Assembly (NCBI GenBank): GCA_963734965.1
Contig: CAVTJK010000003.1
Span: 930,001-994,000, forward strand
Direction: 5' to 3'
DNA length: 64,000 bases
From: UBA4742 sp963734965
GTDB lineage: Bacteria; Actinomycetota; Acidimicrobiia; Acidimicrobiales; Acidimicrobilacustridaceae
Made by a program: the position numbers and the translations under genes. A model generated the notes under the pieces. The model was not told the DNA's origin, did no database searches, and saw nothing but the letters and a program-made list of their open reading frames with translations. Of the stretch, positions 21,398 through 29,557 are shown in pieces; within the stretch, counting starts at the first letter, position 1; the number at the start of each line of letters is the position of its first letter.

Positions 21398-22666
21398 ACA
21401 TCGTCGTGCTGTGTCCCCACTTCGCGCCCGACGTGGCGCCGACCGGCGAGGTCATGACCAGCATCGTCACCGAGCTGGCCGCTCTCGGTCATCGCCTCCA
21501 CGTGGTGACCTCGTTGCCCTGGTACCGGCGCCATGCCCTCGAACCGGGCTGGGACGGTCAGCTCGTGCGCCACGAGACGACCTCGTGGGGCCGCATCACC
21601 CGAGTTCATCCGTTCCCGACCGACAAGCGCAACGTCCCCGCTCGGGCCGTCGCCTTCGGCGGCTTCACCGCTCTGGCCACGCTGGAGGGCGTGATCTCGT
21701 CGATCGATCCCGATGTCGTGCTGGCCATGTCGCCGCCGCTGACGTTGGGGATGGCGGGGTGGGCCGTGGCCCGGGCTCGTTCGGCTCCGTTCGTGTTCAA
21801 CATCCAGGACGTGTTCCCCGACGTGGCGGTCGAGCTCGGTTTGCTGACCGGCCGCCGGGTGATCGCCACGGCTTCGGCCCTCGAGCGGGCGATCTACCGG
21901 CGCTCGGACGCGGTCACGGTGCTGTCCGACGACCTGGCCGACAACGTCCGGACCAAGCTCGTCCGCGGCGTCGCGGTCCGGCGGCCGAGCGCCAAGCGGC
22001 CAAGGTGCGCGTGATCCCGAACTTCATCGACACGACCTGGATCCAGCCCGGCGAGCGCGACAACGCCTACCGCGCCGAACACGGGCTGACCGGCAAGCGG
22101 GTCGTGACCTACGCCGGCAACGTCGGGCTCTCCCAGGCCCTCGACCTCGTGCTGGCGGCGGCGGTGGCCCTGCGCCACGAGCCTGACATCGCCTTCGTGA
22201 TCAACGGCGGCGGCTCGGCCCTGGCCGACCTGTTGCGCTCGGCGCGGGGGATGGACAACGTCCACTTCGTCGACGATGCAGCCCAAGGAGCGCCTGCCGG
22301 AGGTCCTGGCCGCCGCCGACCTGCACGTCGTGCCGCTCAAGCGAGGGTTGGCCCGATCGAGCGTGCCCTCCAAGCTGTACTCCGTGCTGGCCGCCGGGCG
22401 CCCGATCGTGGCCAGCGTCGATCCGGGGACCGAGGTGGCCCGGACGGTCGAGCAGGCCGGAGCCGGGATCGCCGTGCCCCCCGATGACGCCGAGGCCTTC
22501 ACCAAGGCCATCGTGTCGCTGCTCGATCACCCCGACGAGGCCTCGGCCATGGGGGCCTCGGGCCGCCGATTCGTCGAATCGTGGGCGTCACCCGCAGTGG
22601 TCGCCCAGGCGTACGAGGCCCTGTTCGACGAGCTCCGTCGATCAGCACCACCCACGGGCCACGTAG
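21394..22666 (+). CDS. GT4-family glycosyltransferase (WbuB-like)
   Basis: This transferase starts with a GTG that overlaps the previous stop and reads NIVVLCPHFAPDVAPTGEVM, then AMSPPLTLGMAGWAVARARS and FNIQDVFPDVAVELGLL. That is the layout of WbuB/WcaI-like GT4 enzymes, which often add sugars to lipid-linked precursors. The donor half has VRVIPNFIDTTWIQPG, VTYAGNVGLSQALDLVL and QPKERLPEVLAAADLHVVPL. Frame breaks near 21995 and 22278 are wobble indels (the second gt+c/g). The stop at 22666 lies one frame away from the last long stretch, so another indel near the end is likely. Confidence 0.78.
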
Positions 22667-22678
22667 GTTTTCGTCGGC

Positions 22679-23036
22679 ATGGGCAAGGCGTCGCAGTCGA
22701 AGAAGGTCGCCCGAGCGGCGCGAGCCGCCCCGCCGACACGCCCGAGCCGACGCCGCTGGCTGTGGCCCGGCGGCCATCGCCCTCATCCTCGTCGGTCGGG
22801 CTGGTCATCATCGTGGTGAGCCGCCACGACAGCAATCCGGCGCCGGCCCAGACGATCACCAACGAGACCACCACCACGACGACGCCCCCGCCTACGGTGT
22901 CGACCCCGGCCAGTCCGGCCGCGCCAGCACGGCGACCGGGTCGAGCACACCGACGGGATCGACCACGGCCACGTCGACCCCGGCGGCGACGAGCTCGACG
23001 GTCGCGTCTCCGGCCACGACCGCGGCGAGCCCGTGA
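22679..23036 (+). CDS. Small membrane-anchored Thr/Ser/Pro-rich protein, unknown function
   Basis: I do not recognise a family. It begins GKASQSKKVARAARAA, a basic cytoplasmic head, then one hydrophobic span around IALILVGLVIIVVS, then an outside tail beginning RHDSNPAPAQTITNETTTTT and continuing almost only with Thr, Ser, Pro, Ala and Gly to the stop at 23036. The tail looks like a flexible spacer or an O-glycosylation target. Two or more wobble indels (near 22770 and 22925) disturb the frame. It lies between a glycosyltransferase and the mannose-1-P guanylyltransferase, whose GTG overlaps its stop, so it belongs to the same operon. Confidence 0.5.
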
Positions 23037-24045
23037 GAGCCGTCATCCTCGTCGGCGGATTCGGCACCCGCCTGCGCCCGCTCACCAATCGCACGCCCAA
23101 GCAGATGCTGCCGATCGTCGATCGTCCGATGATCGAGCGGGTCGTGACCAGCCTGGCCGGTTCGGGGTCACCGACGCGGTGCTCTCGCTCGGCTACCGAC
23201 CCGACGCCTTCCTGAAGGCCTACCCCGACGACACCTGCGCCGGGGTGGCCCTGCACTACGCCGTCGAGCCCGAGCCGCTCGACACGGCGGGGGCGGTGCG
23301 CTTCGCGGCGCGCGACAGCGGGATCGAGCAACACCTTCCTCGTCGTCAACGGCGACGTGCTCACCGACCTGGACGTCGGCGCGCTCTGGGACTTCCACCG
23401 CCGCTCCGGGGCCGAGGGCACCATCGCTCTCACCCCGGTCGACGATCCGTCGCGCTACGGCGTCGTCCCGATCGACGACGACGGTCGGGTCGAGGCCTTC
23501 GTCGAGAAGCCCCCGCCGGCGAAGCCCCCACCAACTGGATCAACGCCGGCACCTACGTGCTCGAGCCGTCGGTGCTCGATCGGATCCCCTCGGGGCGACG
23601 GGTCTCGATCGAGCGCGTCACCTTCCCCGAGATGGTCGCCGACGCCAGCCTCTACGCCATGCCATTCCGACGCCTACTGGATCGACGCCGGTACACCCGC
23701 CACCTACCTGCAGGCCCAGCTCGACCTCATCGACGGGCACCGGGGGCCGTCCGAGGTCGGCGTGGCGTCGACGGCGTCGGTCGGTGACGGAGCTCAGGTC
23801 GACCATTCGGTGGTGATGGCCGACTGTCGGATCGAAGCCGGTGCGGTCGTGCGCGACTCGGCCCTGCTGCCGGGCGCCGTCATCGGTCGGGGAGCGGTGG
23901 TCACGTCGACTCGATCGTCGGCGCCGGTTCGGTGGTCGGGGCCGACGCTCGCCTCACCGGATTGACCGTCATCGGTGACGACATCGAGATCGAGGACGGG
24001 ACCGAGCTCGACGGTGCCCGCCTGCCGGACGAGGAGCTGGTTTGA
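23033..24045 (+). CDS. manC: Mannose-1-phosphate guanylyltransferase-like sugar nucleotidyltransferase
   Basis: This enzyme would join mannose-1-phosphate and GTP to GDP-mannose. It reads RAVILVGGFGTRLRPLTNRT PKQM (signature loop), then VNGDVLTDLDVGALWDFHRR with the metal-binding Asp, PSRYGVVPIDDDGRVEAFVE, NWINAGTYVLEPSVLDRIP and AYWIDAGTPATYLQAQLDLI. A left-handed beta-helix tail follows (hexad-like SVVMADCRIEAGAVVRDSAL). Indels near 23160, 23330, 23520, 23670 and 23905 are missing or doubled third bases. The beta-helix tail is typical of the GMPP-type enzyme; a glucose-1-P thymidylyl- or uridylyltransferase is the main alternative. It is coupled to the galE-like gene by a TTGA overlap. Confidence 0.72.
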
Positions 24046-25023
24046 AGACGCTGGTCACCGGCGGTGCCGGATTCATCGGCTCGACGCTGGTCGACCGGCT
24101 GCTGGCCGAGGGCCACTCCGTCGACGTGCTCGACAACCTGTCGAGTGGCTCGCTGGCCAACCTGGCGTCGGCCCGGTCCGACCGGGCCCACGACTTCAGC
24201 TTCCACCAGATCGACATCCGCGATCCGTCGGTGGTCGAGCTGATCGGTCGGCGCCAGCCCGAGGTCGTCTTCCACCTGGCCGCCCAGGCCGACGTGCGGG
24301 TGTCGGTGCGCCCAGCCGGTGTTCGACGCCGAGGTCAACATCATCGGCGGCCTCAACGTGCTCGAGGGGGCCCGCCAGGCCGCGTCGTGTCGCAAGGTCG
24401 TGTTCGCCTCGAGCGGCGGCACGATCTACGGCGACGTCGAGCCCGACGCGACCTGCCCATCGACGAGAACCAGCCCCAGCGGCCCGTGTCGCCCTACGGC
24501 GTGGCCAAGAAGGTCATGGGCGACTACCTCTACGCCTACCGGGAGCTGCACGCGCTCGAGTTCACGGCGTTGGCGCTGGCCAACGTGTACGGCCCGCGCC
24601 AGGATCCCCACGGCGAGGCCGGCGTGGTGGCCATCTTCGCCGGGCGCCTTCTGGCCGGCGAGCCGTGCACCATCTTCGGCGACGGCGGCCAGACCCGCGA
24701 CTTCGTGTTCGTCGACGACGTCGTCGACGCCTTCGTGCGCGCCGCCGATCGCGGCTCGGGCCTGCTGGCCAACATCGGCACGGCGGTCGAGACGTCGGTC
24801 AACGAGCTGTACGAGACGATGGCTCAGGCCGCGGGGAGTGAGCGAGCCCGGCGATCGATGCGCCGGCCCGGCCCGGCGAGCTGGCCCGATCGGCCCTCGA
24901 CCCCAGCCGGGCCGAGCTGTACCTCGGGCTGGAAGCCCTGGACCGACTCGCAGACCGGCACCGCCGCCGTCCTCGACTGGTTCCGCACGCGCGACCCTGA
25001 GCCTCCAACGCGGCGGCAGATGA
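24042..25023 (+). CDS. GalE-like NAD-dependent sugar-nucleotide epimerase
   Basis: This is an extended short-chain dehydrogenase of the UDP-glucose 4-epimerase type. It begins with a TTG start and KTLVTGGAGFIGSTLVDRLL, then HLAAQADVRVSV, FASSGGTIYGDV, catalytic YGVAKK (Tyr-x3-Lys), LANVYGPRQDPHGEAGVVAI and DGGQTRDFVFVDDVVDAFVR. Indels near 24305 (Val, gt+g/c), 24455 (Thr third base missing), 24835 and 24925 break the frame. The C-terminus reads TGTAAVLDWFRTR; the stop is at about 25000 or 25023, partly inside palindrome A copy 2. It would interconvert UDP-glucose and UDP-galactose or a related pair, but exact specificity is not visible. Confidence 0.75.
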
Positions 25024-25051
25024 CCACCCGCCATGTGGCGATCTGCCGCCG
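25011..25051. repeat. 41-bp palindromic repeat, family A, copy 2 (inverted relative to copy 1)
   Basis: Arms CGGCGGCAGAT and ATCTGCCGCCG flank CCACC/GTGG pairing. Read in reverse complement it matches 3851-3891 at all but about three loop bases. It lies at the convergent junction of the galE-like gene and the Doc remnant. Confidence 0.85.
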
Positions 25052-25069
25052 CGATGATCTGGGGTGCGG

Positions 25070-25283
25070 TCAGCCGGGCGGGACCAGCGTGCGAGCGCGG
25101 CGGCGGTCTCGGCCAGTTCGACCCGTCCCTCGGCGATCCCGATGACGAGGTCGTAGGCCTCGTCGGTACGAGCGAACAGCGGGCAGCCGTTCGCTTCGAG
25201 GAACGTGCATGCCGCCAGCCAGCCTGTTCGCTTGTTGGCGTCAACCAACGCGCGGTTGCGGACGGTGCCAGGATGCGCCATGT
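25070..25283 (-). pseudogene. Doc/Fic toxin remnant, 5'-truncated, active-site His replaced
   Basis: The minus-strand product, near 70 residues, matches only the C-terminal half of Doc (death-on-curing) toxins: MAHPGTVRNRALVDANKRTG, then WLAACTFLEANGCPL and AYDLVIGIAEGRVELAETAA. Intact Doc/Fic proteins have His at the first position of H-x-L/F-x-D/N-x-N-K-R-T; here it is Arg, so AMP- or phosphotransfer would be lost. The N-terminal 50-60 residues and the Phd antitoxin are absent: the coding sequence meets the nitronate monooxygenase start with a four-base overlap. A third-base indel near 25080 would give the stop at 25070. It looks like a decayed toxin-antitoxin module. Confidence 0.6.
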
Positions 25284-26219
25284 TCTCGAACCGAGTCACC
25301 GAGATGCTGGGCGTCGACATCCCGATCGTCCAGGCGCCGATGGGGTGGATCGCCCGGGCCGACCTGGCCTCGGCCGTGTCCAACGCCGGGGCCATGGGCA
25401 TCATCGAGACGTCCTCGGGTGAGCTGGACGTGATCCGGGGGGAGATCAGCCCGCATGCGCGACCTGACCGACAAGCCCTTCGGCGTCAACATCGCCCAGG
25501 CCTTCGTGCGCGATCCCGTCCATCGTCGAGTTCGTGGTCGATCAGGGCGTGAAGTTCGTGACCACCTCGGCCGGCAGCCCGACCCGCTACACGGCCCAGC
25601 TGAAGGCGGCCGGGCTGACCGTGTTCCACGTCGTGCCGACGCTGCGGGCGGCGCTCGAAGGCGGCCGACGCCGGGCGTCGACGGCCTGATCGTCGAAGGC
25701 GGCGAGGGCGGCGGCTTCAAGAACCCCCGACCGGTGGCGACCATGGTGCTGCTGCCGCTGGTCGCGTCGAAGATCGATCTGCCCATCGTCGCCGCCGGCG
25801 GCTTCATGGACGGGCCCACCATGGCGGCGGCGCTGGCCCTGGGGGCCGAGGGCATCCAGCTGGGCACGCGCATGGTGTCGGCCGCCGAGTCGCCGATCCA
25901 CGGCAACTGGAAGCAGGCCATCGTCGACGCCGCCGAGACCGACACGGTCTTCCTCAACCAGCACGCCTCGCCCGCGCTGCGGGCCCTGCGCACCGACTAC
26001 ACGAGCGCGCTCGAGTTCGACCACGAGCGCAACGCCTTCGCCCAGTTCGGCGACGCCGACGCCGTCTACTTCCGTGGCGACCTGTCGGCGGGCATCGCCC
26101 TGTCGGGTCAGGTGGCCGGGCGCATCGAGGACGTCCGTCCGGTGGCCGACATCATCGCCGAGTGCGCCCGCGACTGCCTGGCCACCATCGCCACCCTGGC
26201 CACGAAGTACCCCCAGTAG
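25280..26219 (+). CDS. Nitronate monooxygenase (2-nitropropane dioxygenase family)
   Basis: This FMN-dependent TIM-barrel enzyme oxidises nitronates such as propionate-3-nitronate. It reads FSNRVTEMLGVDIPIVQAPM GW, then FGVNIAQAFVRDP, FVTTSAGSPTRYT, the phosphate-binding VDGLIVEGGEGGGF and LPIVAAGGFMDGPTMAAALA LGAEGIQLGTRMV. The repaired length is near 311 residues. Four doubled wobble bases lie between 25450 and 25680 (Pro, Pro, Leu, Gly). The catalytic His is not certain from this view, and some family members are enoyl reductases, so the substrate is open. It ends before palindrome B copy 2, convergent with cofE. Confidence 0.82.
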
Positions 26220-26235
26220 CGCGCACTTGCTGGGC

Positions 26236-26282
26236 TTCCAGCGGCGATTGAGGGCGTGGTACGCCCTTCATCGCCGCAAGAA
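26236..26282. repeat. 47-bp palindromic repeat, family B, copy 2
   Basis: Arms TTCCAGCGGCGAT and ATCGCCGCAAGAA flank GAGGGCG/CGCCCTT. It is the most diverged copy and is oriented opposite to copy 1 (it matches the reverse complement of 11225-11271 best). It lies between the convergent ends of the nitronate monooxygenase and cofE. Confidence 0.88.
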
Positions 26283-26316
26283 CCCAAGGCTGCCCGGCGG
26301 ATCATCGCCGGGCCGG

Positions 26317-27036
26317 CTAACGGAAGAGGTCTTCGGTGGGGTGGCGGATGATCTCGTCGGCCACGCTGCCGGTGCGGAACCAGGACGGGTCGACGCCGCG
26401 CACGACGGCCACGGGGATGCCGCTCGACTTGCCCATGACCAGCTCGGCGGCCGCGGCGATCTCGTCGACCACGGCCACCTCGGTGACCTGCATCTCGCGA
26501 CCGAGCGCGTCAGTCGTGCCCGCGCAGGTCGACCACGGCGGCGATGCCCGGCCGAGCCGATGGCCACGTCGGTGACGCCCACGGCGCCAGGTGCGCCCGA
26601 AGGTGTCGCTCACGATGACGGCCACCTCGACGCCGGCCCGGGCCCGGATGCCGTCGCGGATGCGCCGCGCCGATCGGTCGCTGTCGACGGGCAGCAGGGC
26701 GGCGTAGCCCCGCTCGACGTTGGACAGGTCGATGCCGGCGTTGGCGCACACGAAGCCGTGGCTGGTCTCGCTGATGATGAGGTCGCCGCGGCGACGCAGG
26801 ATGCGGACCGACTCCTGCTCGACCAGCGGCTTGTGGCTGAGCGGATCGTCCGGGTCGACGGGCACGAGGCGGTCCTCGGCCTTCGAGACGATCTTCTGGG
26901 TCACGACCAGCACGTCGCCGTCGGCCAGCGCCGTGTCCGTGCCGGCCGCCGCCGCGTCGGCGATGATGCCGGCCAGGTCGTCACCGACGCCGATCTCGCC
27001 GATGCCGTCGAGTCCGAAGATCTCGAGTCGGCTCAC
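26317..27036 (-). CDS. cofE: Coenzyme F420-0:L-glutamate ligase
   Basis: CofE (FbiB N-terminal domain) adds the first glutamates to F420-0 using GTP. It reads SRLEIFGLDGIGEIGVGDDL, GDVLVVTQKIVSKAEDRLVP, RRGDLIISETSHGFVCANAG IDLSNV, SDTFGRTWR and, after repair, DVAIGSAGIAAVVDLRGTTD. Three doubled or extra third bases between 26520 and 26590 cancel each other, so the frame looks open from end to end but about 20 residues are misread. At about 238 residues it is the ligase domain only; the nitroreductase-like C-terminal domain of mycobacterial FbiB is absent. The GTG start overlaps the cofD stop. Confidence 0.88.
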   Translation of the reverse strand: MSRLEIFGLDGIGEIGVGDDLAGIIADAAAAGTDTALADGDVLVVTQKIVSKAEDRLVPVDPDDPLSHKPLVEQESVRILRRRGDLIISETSHGFVCANAGIDLSNVERGYAALLPVDSDRSARRIRDGIRARAGVEVAVIVSDTFGRTWRRGRHRRGHRLGRASPPWSTCAGTTDALGREMQVTEVAVVDEIAAAAELVMGKSSGIPVAVVRGVDPSWFRTGSVADEIIRHPTEDLFR

Positions 27037-27959
27037 TGACGACCCCCCACCACGACGCGACCGAGGGCGGCGGCCGCCGCCGGGCTCGACATGATCGTCG
27101 GCGCGACCACACAGCGCATCCCCACGGCCTCGACCGCCGGGGCCAGGTCGGCGTCGGCTTCGTCGACCACGAGCGTCGCCGCCACGTCCGCGTAGACCCG
27201 GGCCACGCCCACGACCGACGACTCGTGGCCGAGCTCGGTGAGCAGCCGGTCGGCGGGGCCCTTGAGGGCGGACCCGGCCACGATCGGCGACACGGCGACG
27301 ACGTCGTCGCGGCGCGCGCTGACCGCGTCGCGCACGCCGGCGACGGCCAGCACGGGACCGATCGAGACGATCGGGTTGGACGGCGCGATCACCACCCGCT
27401 CGGCGCTCTCTATGGCGTCGAGCACCCCATCGGCGGGGCGGCTCTTGTCGGCGCCTTCGAAGCGCACCGCGCTCACGGCCACCGAATGCTGGCGATGCAC
27501 GAAGTACTCCTGGAACGAGATCTCGCCCTCGCCCTCGACCGTCACCCATGTCCTCAGGATGTCGTCGGTGACCGGGAGGATGGTCAGACCGAGATCCCAG
27601 GCGCGGGTGATCTCGGCCGTGACCTCGGTGAGGGTGGCTCCGTCCCGACGCCGTGCCGTGCGGTAGAGGTGGGTGCCGAGGTCGCGGTCGCCCAGGTTGA
27701 ACCAGTCGTCGCCGCCGTAGCGGTGCAACGTCTCCATGGCCTGCCACGTCTCGCCGGCCAGGCCCCAGCCGCGCTCGGGATCGATGGCCCCCGCCAAGGT
27801 GTAGGTCACCGTGTCGAGATCGGGGCTGATCTCGAGGCCGTGCAGCACGAGGTCGTCGCCGGTGTTCACGATGGCGGTGAGCTCGGACCCGTCGACCACC
27901 TGGACGAGGCCGGCCAACAGGCGGGCGGCGCCCACGCCACCGGCCAGCACGGCGATCAC
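27033..27959 (-). CDS. cofD: 2-phospho-L-lactate (or phosphoenolpyruvate) transferase of F420 synthesis
   Basis: CofD/FbiA joins the activated lactyl or enolpyruvyl phosphate to the deazaflavin FO. The 308-residue protein begins IAVLAGGVGAARLLAGLVQV, with the glycine-rich nucleotide loop, then IVNTGDDLVLHGLEISPDLD TV, NLGDRDLGTHLYRT and IAPSNPIVSIGPVLAVAGVR. The frame is intact. It starts with GTG at 27959 and is followed by cofE with a GTGA overlap. FO synthase and the CofC/FbiD guanylyltransferase are not in this window, so the pathway is split. F420 would serve deazaflavin-dependent reductases elsewhere in the genome. Confidence 0.92.
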   Translation of the reverse strand: MIAVLAGGVGAARLLAGLVQVVDGSELTAIVNTGDDLVLHGLEISPDLDTVTYTLAGAIDPERGWGLAGETWQAMETLHRYGGDDWFNLGDRDLGTHLYRTARRRDGATLTEVTAEITRAWDLGLTILPVTDDILRTWVTVEGEGEISFQEYFVHRQHSVAVSAVRFEGADKSRPADGVLDAIESAERVVIAPSNPIVSIGPVLAVAGVRDAVSARRDDVVAVSPIVAGSALKGPADRLLTELGHESSVVGVARVYADVAATLVVDEADADLAPAVEAVGMRCVVAPTIMSSPAAAAALGRVVVGGRQ

Positions 27960-28014
27960 GGTCGCGACCCTCGGCGCCGGCGCCCGGGACCGACGGCGAA
28001 CCGCCCGGTCGCGA

Positions 28015-28980
28015 TCATGGCTTGGAGAGCTGCTCGAAGTCGGCGTCGACCATCATCGTCACCAGCTCGGGGAACGAGGTGGTCGGCTCCCACTCGAGCA
28101 CCTTGTGGGCCTTGGCCGCATCGCCGACCAGCAGATCGACCTCGGCCGGGCGGAAGTAGCGCTCGTCCTGGACGACGTATTCCTCGTAGTCGAGATCGAG
28201 TCGACCGAAGGCCAGCTCGCAGAACTCGCGCACCGAATGCGTCTGGCCGGTCGACACCACGAAGTCGCTCGGCGTCTCCTGCTGGAGCATGGCGTACATG
28301 GCCCTCACGTAGTCGCCGGCGAACCCCCAGTCGCGCTGGGCCTCGAGGTTGCCGAGCCGCAGCTCGGTGTCGAGCCCGACCTTGATGCGCGCCGCGCCGT
28401 GACTGATCTTGCGCGTCACGAACTCGAGGCCGCGACGAGGGCTCTCGTGGTTGAAGAGGATGCCCGACGACGCGTGCAGGTCGTAGCTCTCGCGGTAGTT
28501 CACCGTCAGCCAGTGGCCGTACACCTTGGCCACGCCGTACGGGCTCCGGGGGTAGAACGGCGTCGACTCGCGCTGGGGCACCTCGACGACCTTGCCGAAC
28601 ATCTCGCTGCTGCTGGCCTGGTAGAAGCGGACGTCGGGGTCCACGATGCGGATGGCATCGAGCAGCCGGGTGACGCCGAGCGCCGTCGTCTCGCCGGTGA
28701 GCACGGGTTGGCCGAACGACGTCTGCACGAACGACTGGGCGGCCAGGTTGTAGACCTCGTCGGGCCGGTGCATGCGCAGCACCTCGATGAGCGACGCCTC
28801 GTCGAGCAGATCGCCGGGGACCAGCGTGAGGCGGTCCTGGATGTGGGCGATGCGTTCGAAGGTGACGGTGCTGCTGCGCCGGACCATGCCGACCACCTCG
28901 TACCCCTCGTCGAGGAGGAACTCGGCCAGGTAGGACCCGTCCTGGCCGGTGATTCCAGTGATGAGGGCTCGTTTGGGCAT
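28015..28980 (-). CDS. gmd: GDP-mannose 4,6-dehydratase
   Basis: Gmd converts GDP-mannose to GDP-4-keto-6-deoxymannose. The 321-residue protein reads KRALITGITGQDGSYLAEFL, MVRRSSTVTFERIAHI, NLAAQSFVQTSFGQPVLTGE, FYQASSSEMFGKV, catalytic YGVAKVYGHW (Tyr-x3-Lys), HESPRRGLEFVTRKISHGAA and RDWGFAGDYVRAMYAMLQQE, all diagnostic of Gmd. The frame is intact. The product feeds Fcl (18140-19102) for GDP-L-fucose and the Rmd-like reductase (29542-30481) for GDP-D-rhamnose. A TAGACC box six bases before the ATG suggests a leaderless message. Confidence 0.93.
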   Translation of the reverse strand: MPKRALITGITGQDGSYLAEFLLDEGYEVVGMVRRSSTVTFERIAHIQDRLTLVPGDLLDEASLIEVLRMHRPDEVYNLAAQSFVQTSFGQPVLTGETTALGVTRLLDAIRIVDPDVRFYQASSSEMFGKVVEVPQRESTPFYPRSPYGVAKVYGHWLTVNYRESYDLHASSGILFNHESPRRGLEFVTRKISHGAARIKVGLDTELRLGNLEAQRDWGFAGDYVRAMYAMLQQETPSDFVVSTGQTHSVREFCELAFGRLDLDYEEYVVQDERYFRPAEVDLLVGDAAKAHKVLEWEPTTSFPELVTMMVDADFEQLSKP

Positions 28981-28986
28981 GGGAGT

Positions 28987-28992
28987 GGTCTA
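28987..28992 (-). promoter_or_regulatory. -10 box of gmd (TAGACC), leaderless
   Basis: TAGACC on the minus strand is six bases from the gmd ATG. It deviates from TANNNT at the last base, so it is less sure than the others. The 51-base divergent gap also holds the start of the XRE gene, with TAAGTG at 29017-29022 on the plus strand. Confidence 0.35.
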
Positions 28993-29031
28993 CCGTGAAA
29001 CCTCCGAAACGTCTGCTAAGTGGGTTGGCAC

Positions 29032-29506
29032 GTGCCGCCGAAGCCAGGGAACGAAGTCGAGGGCCTGGGCCGGCGGGTGGCCGACCACCGAGCCAAGTTG
29101 GGTCTGACCCAACAGGAGCTGGCCGAGCGGCTGGGCATCTCACGTGTGGCCGTCTCCCACATCGAGTCCGGGGTGACCGATCCCGGCGAGCGGACGGTCA
29201 CTCTGCTGGCCGGGATGTTCAAGCTCGAGCCCCACGAGCTCGTGGCGGGGACCATGTACCCGACAGCCAAGGCCGATCGGCTGCCGGTCGTCACCGCCCG
29301 CTACACCGAGGTCGAACATCAGCTCGCGCTGCTCGACGCCGATCTGGCGTGGATCGACCGCTCGGAGACCTCCGACGACGTCGTCGTGCTCGAGCTCTGG
29401 CGGTCGCGGCCTGGGTCTGCTGGCCGATCAGGCCTGGGATCGACGCGAGCGCGACCTGGTCGCCGCCGCCCGGGCGCAGATCAGCGACCGCCTGACGCGT
29501 CGCTGA
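29032..29506 (+). CDS. XRE-family helix-turn-helix transcriptional regulator
   Basis: This small regulator has an N-terminal XRE domain: LGRRVADHRAKLGLTQQELA ERLGISRVAVSHIESG, a clean Cro/C1-type HTH, then PGERTVTLLAGMFKLEPHEL. The second half (about 70 residues) is acidic and helical (YTEVEHQLALLDADLAWIDR). A wobble indel near 29405 breaks the frame; repaired, the protein ends LVAAARAQISDRLTRR at 29506. GTG starts at 29020 and 29032 are both possible; the latter has a TAAGTG box nine bases upstream. It is divergent from gmd across about 50 bases, so it may regulate gmd, its own gene, or both; this is inference. Confidence 0.72.
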
Positions 29507-29510
29507 GCGC

Positions 29511-29557
29511 TTCTGGCGGCGATGAAGGGCGCATCACGCCCTCAATCGCCGCCAGAA
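29511..29557. repeat. 47-bp palindromic repeat, family B, copy 3
   Basis: Arms TTCTGGCGGCGAT and ATCGCCGCCAGAA pair perfectly; AGGGCG/CGCCCT closes a CATCA loop. It begins four bases after the XRE stop and overlaps or touches the 3' end of the Rmd-like gene, again a convergent junction. Confidence 0.9.

Noticed and set aside
25011..25060. Palindrome A as the coded C-terminus of the galE-like protein
   Set aside because: The apparent peptide (RRQMTTRHVAICRR) arises because the frame runs through the repeat; the same repeat at 3851 is non-coding.
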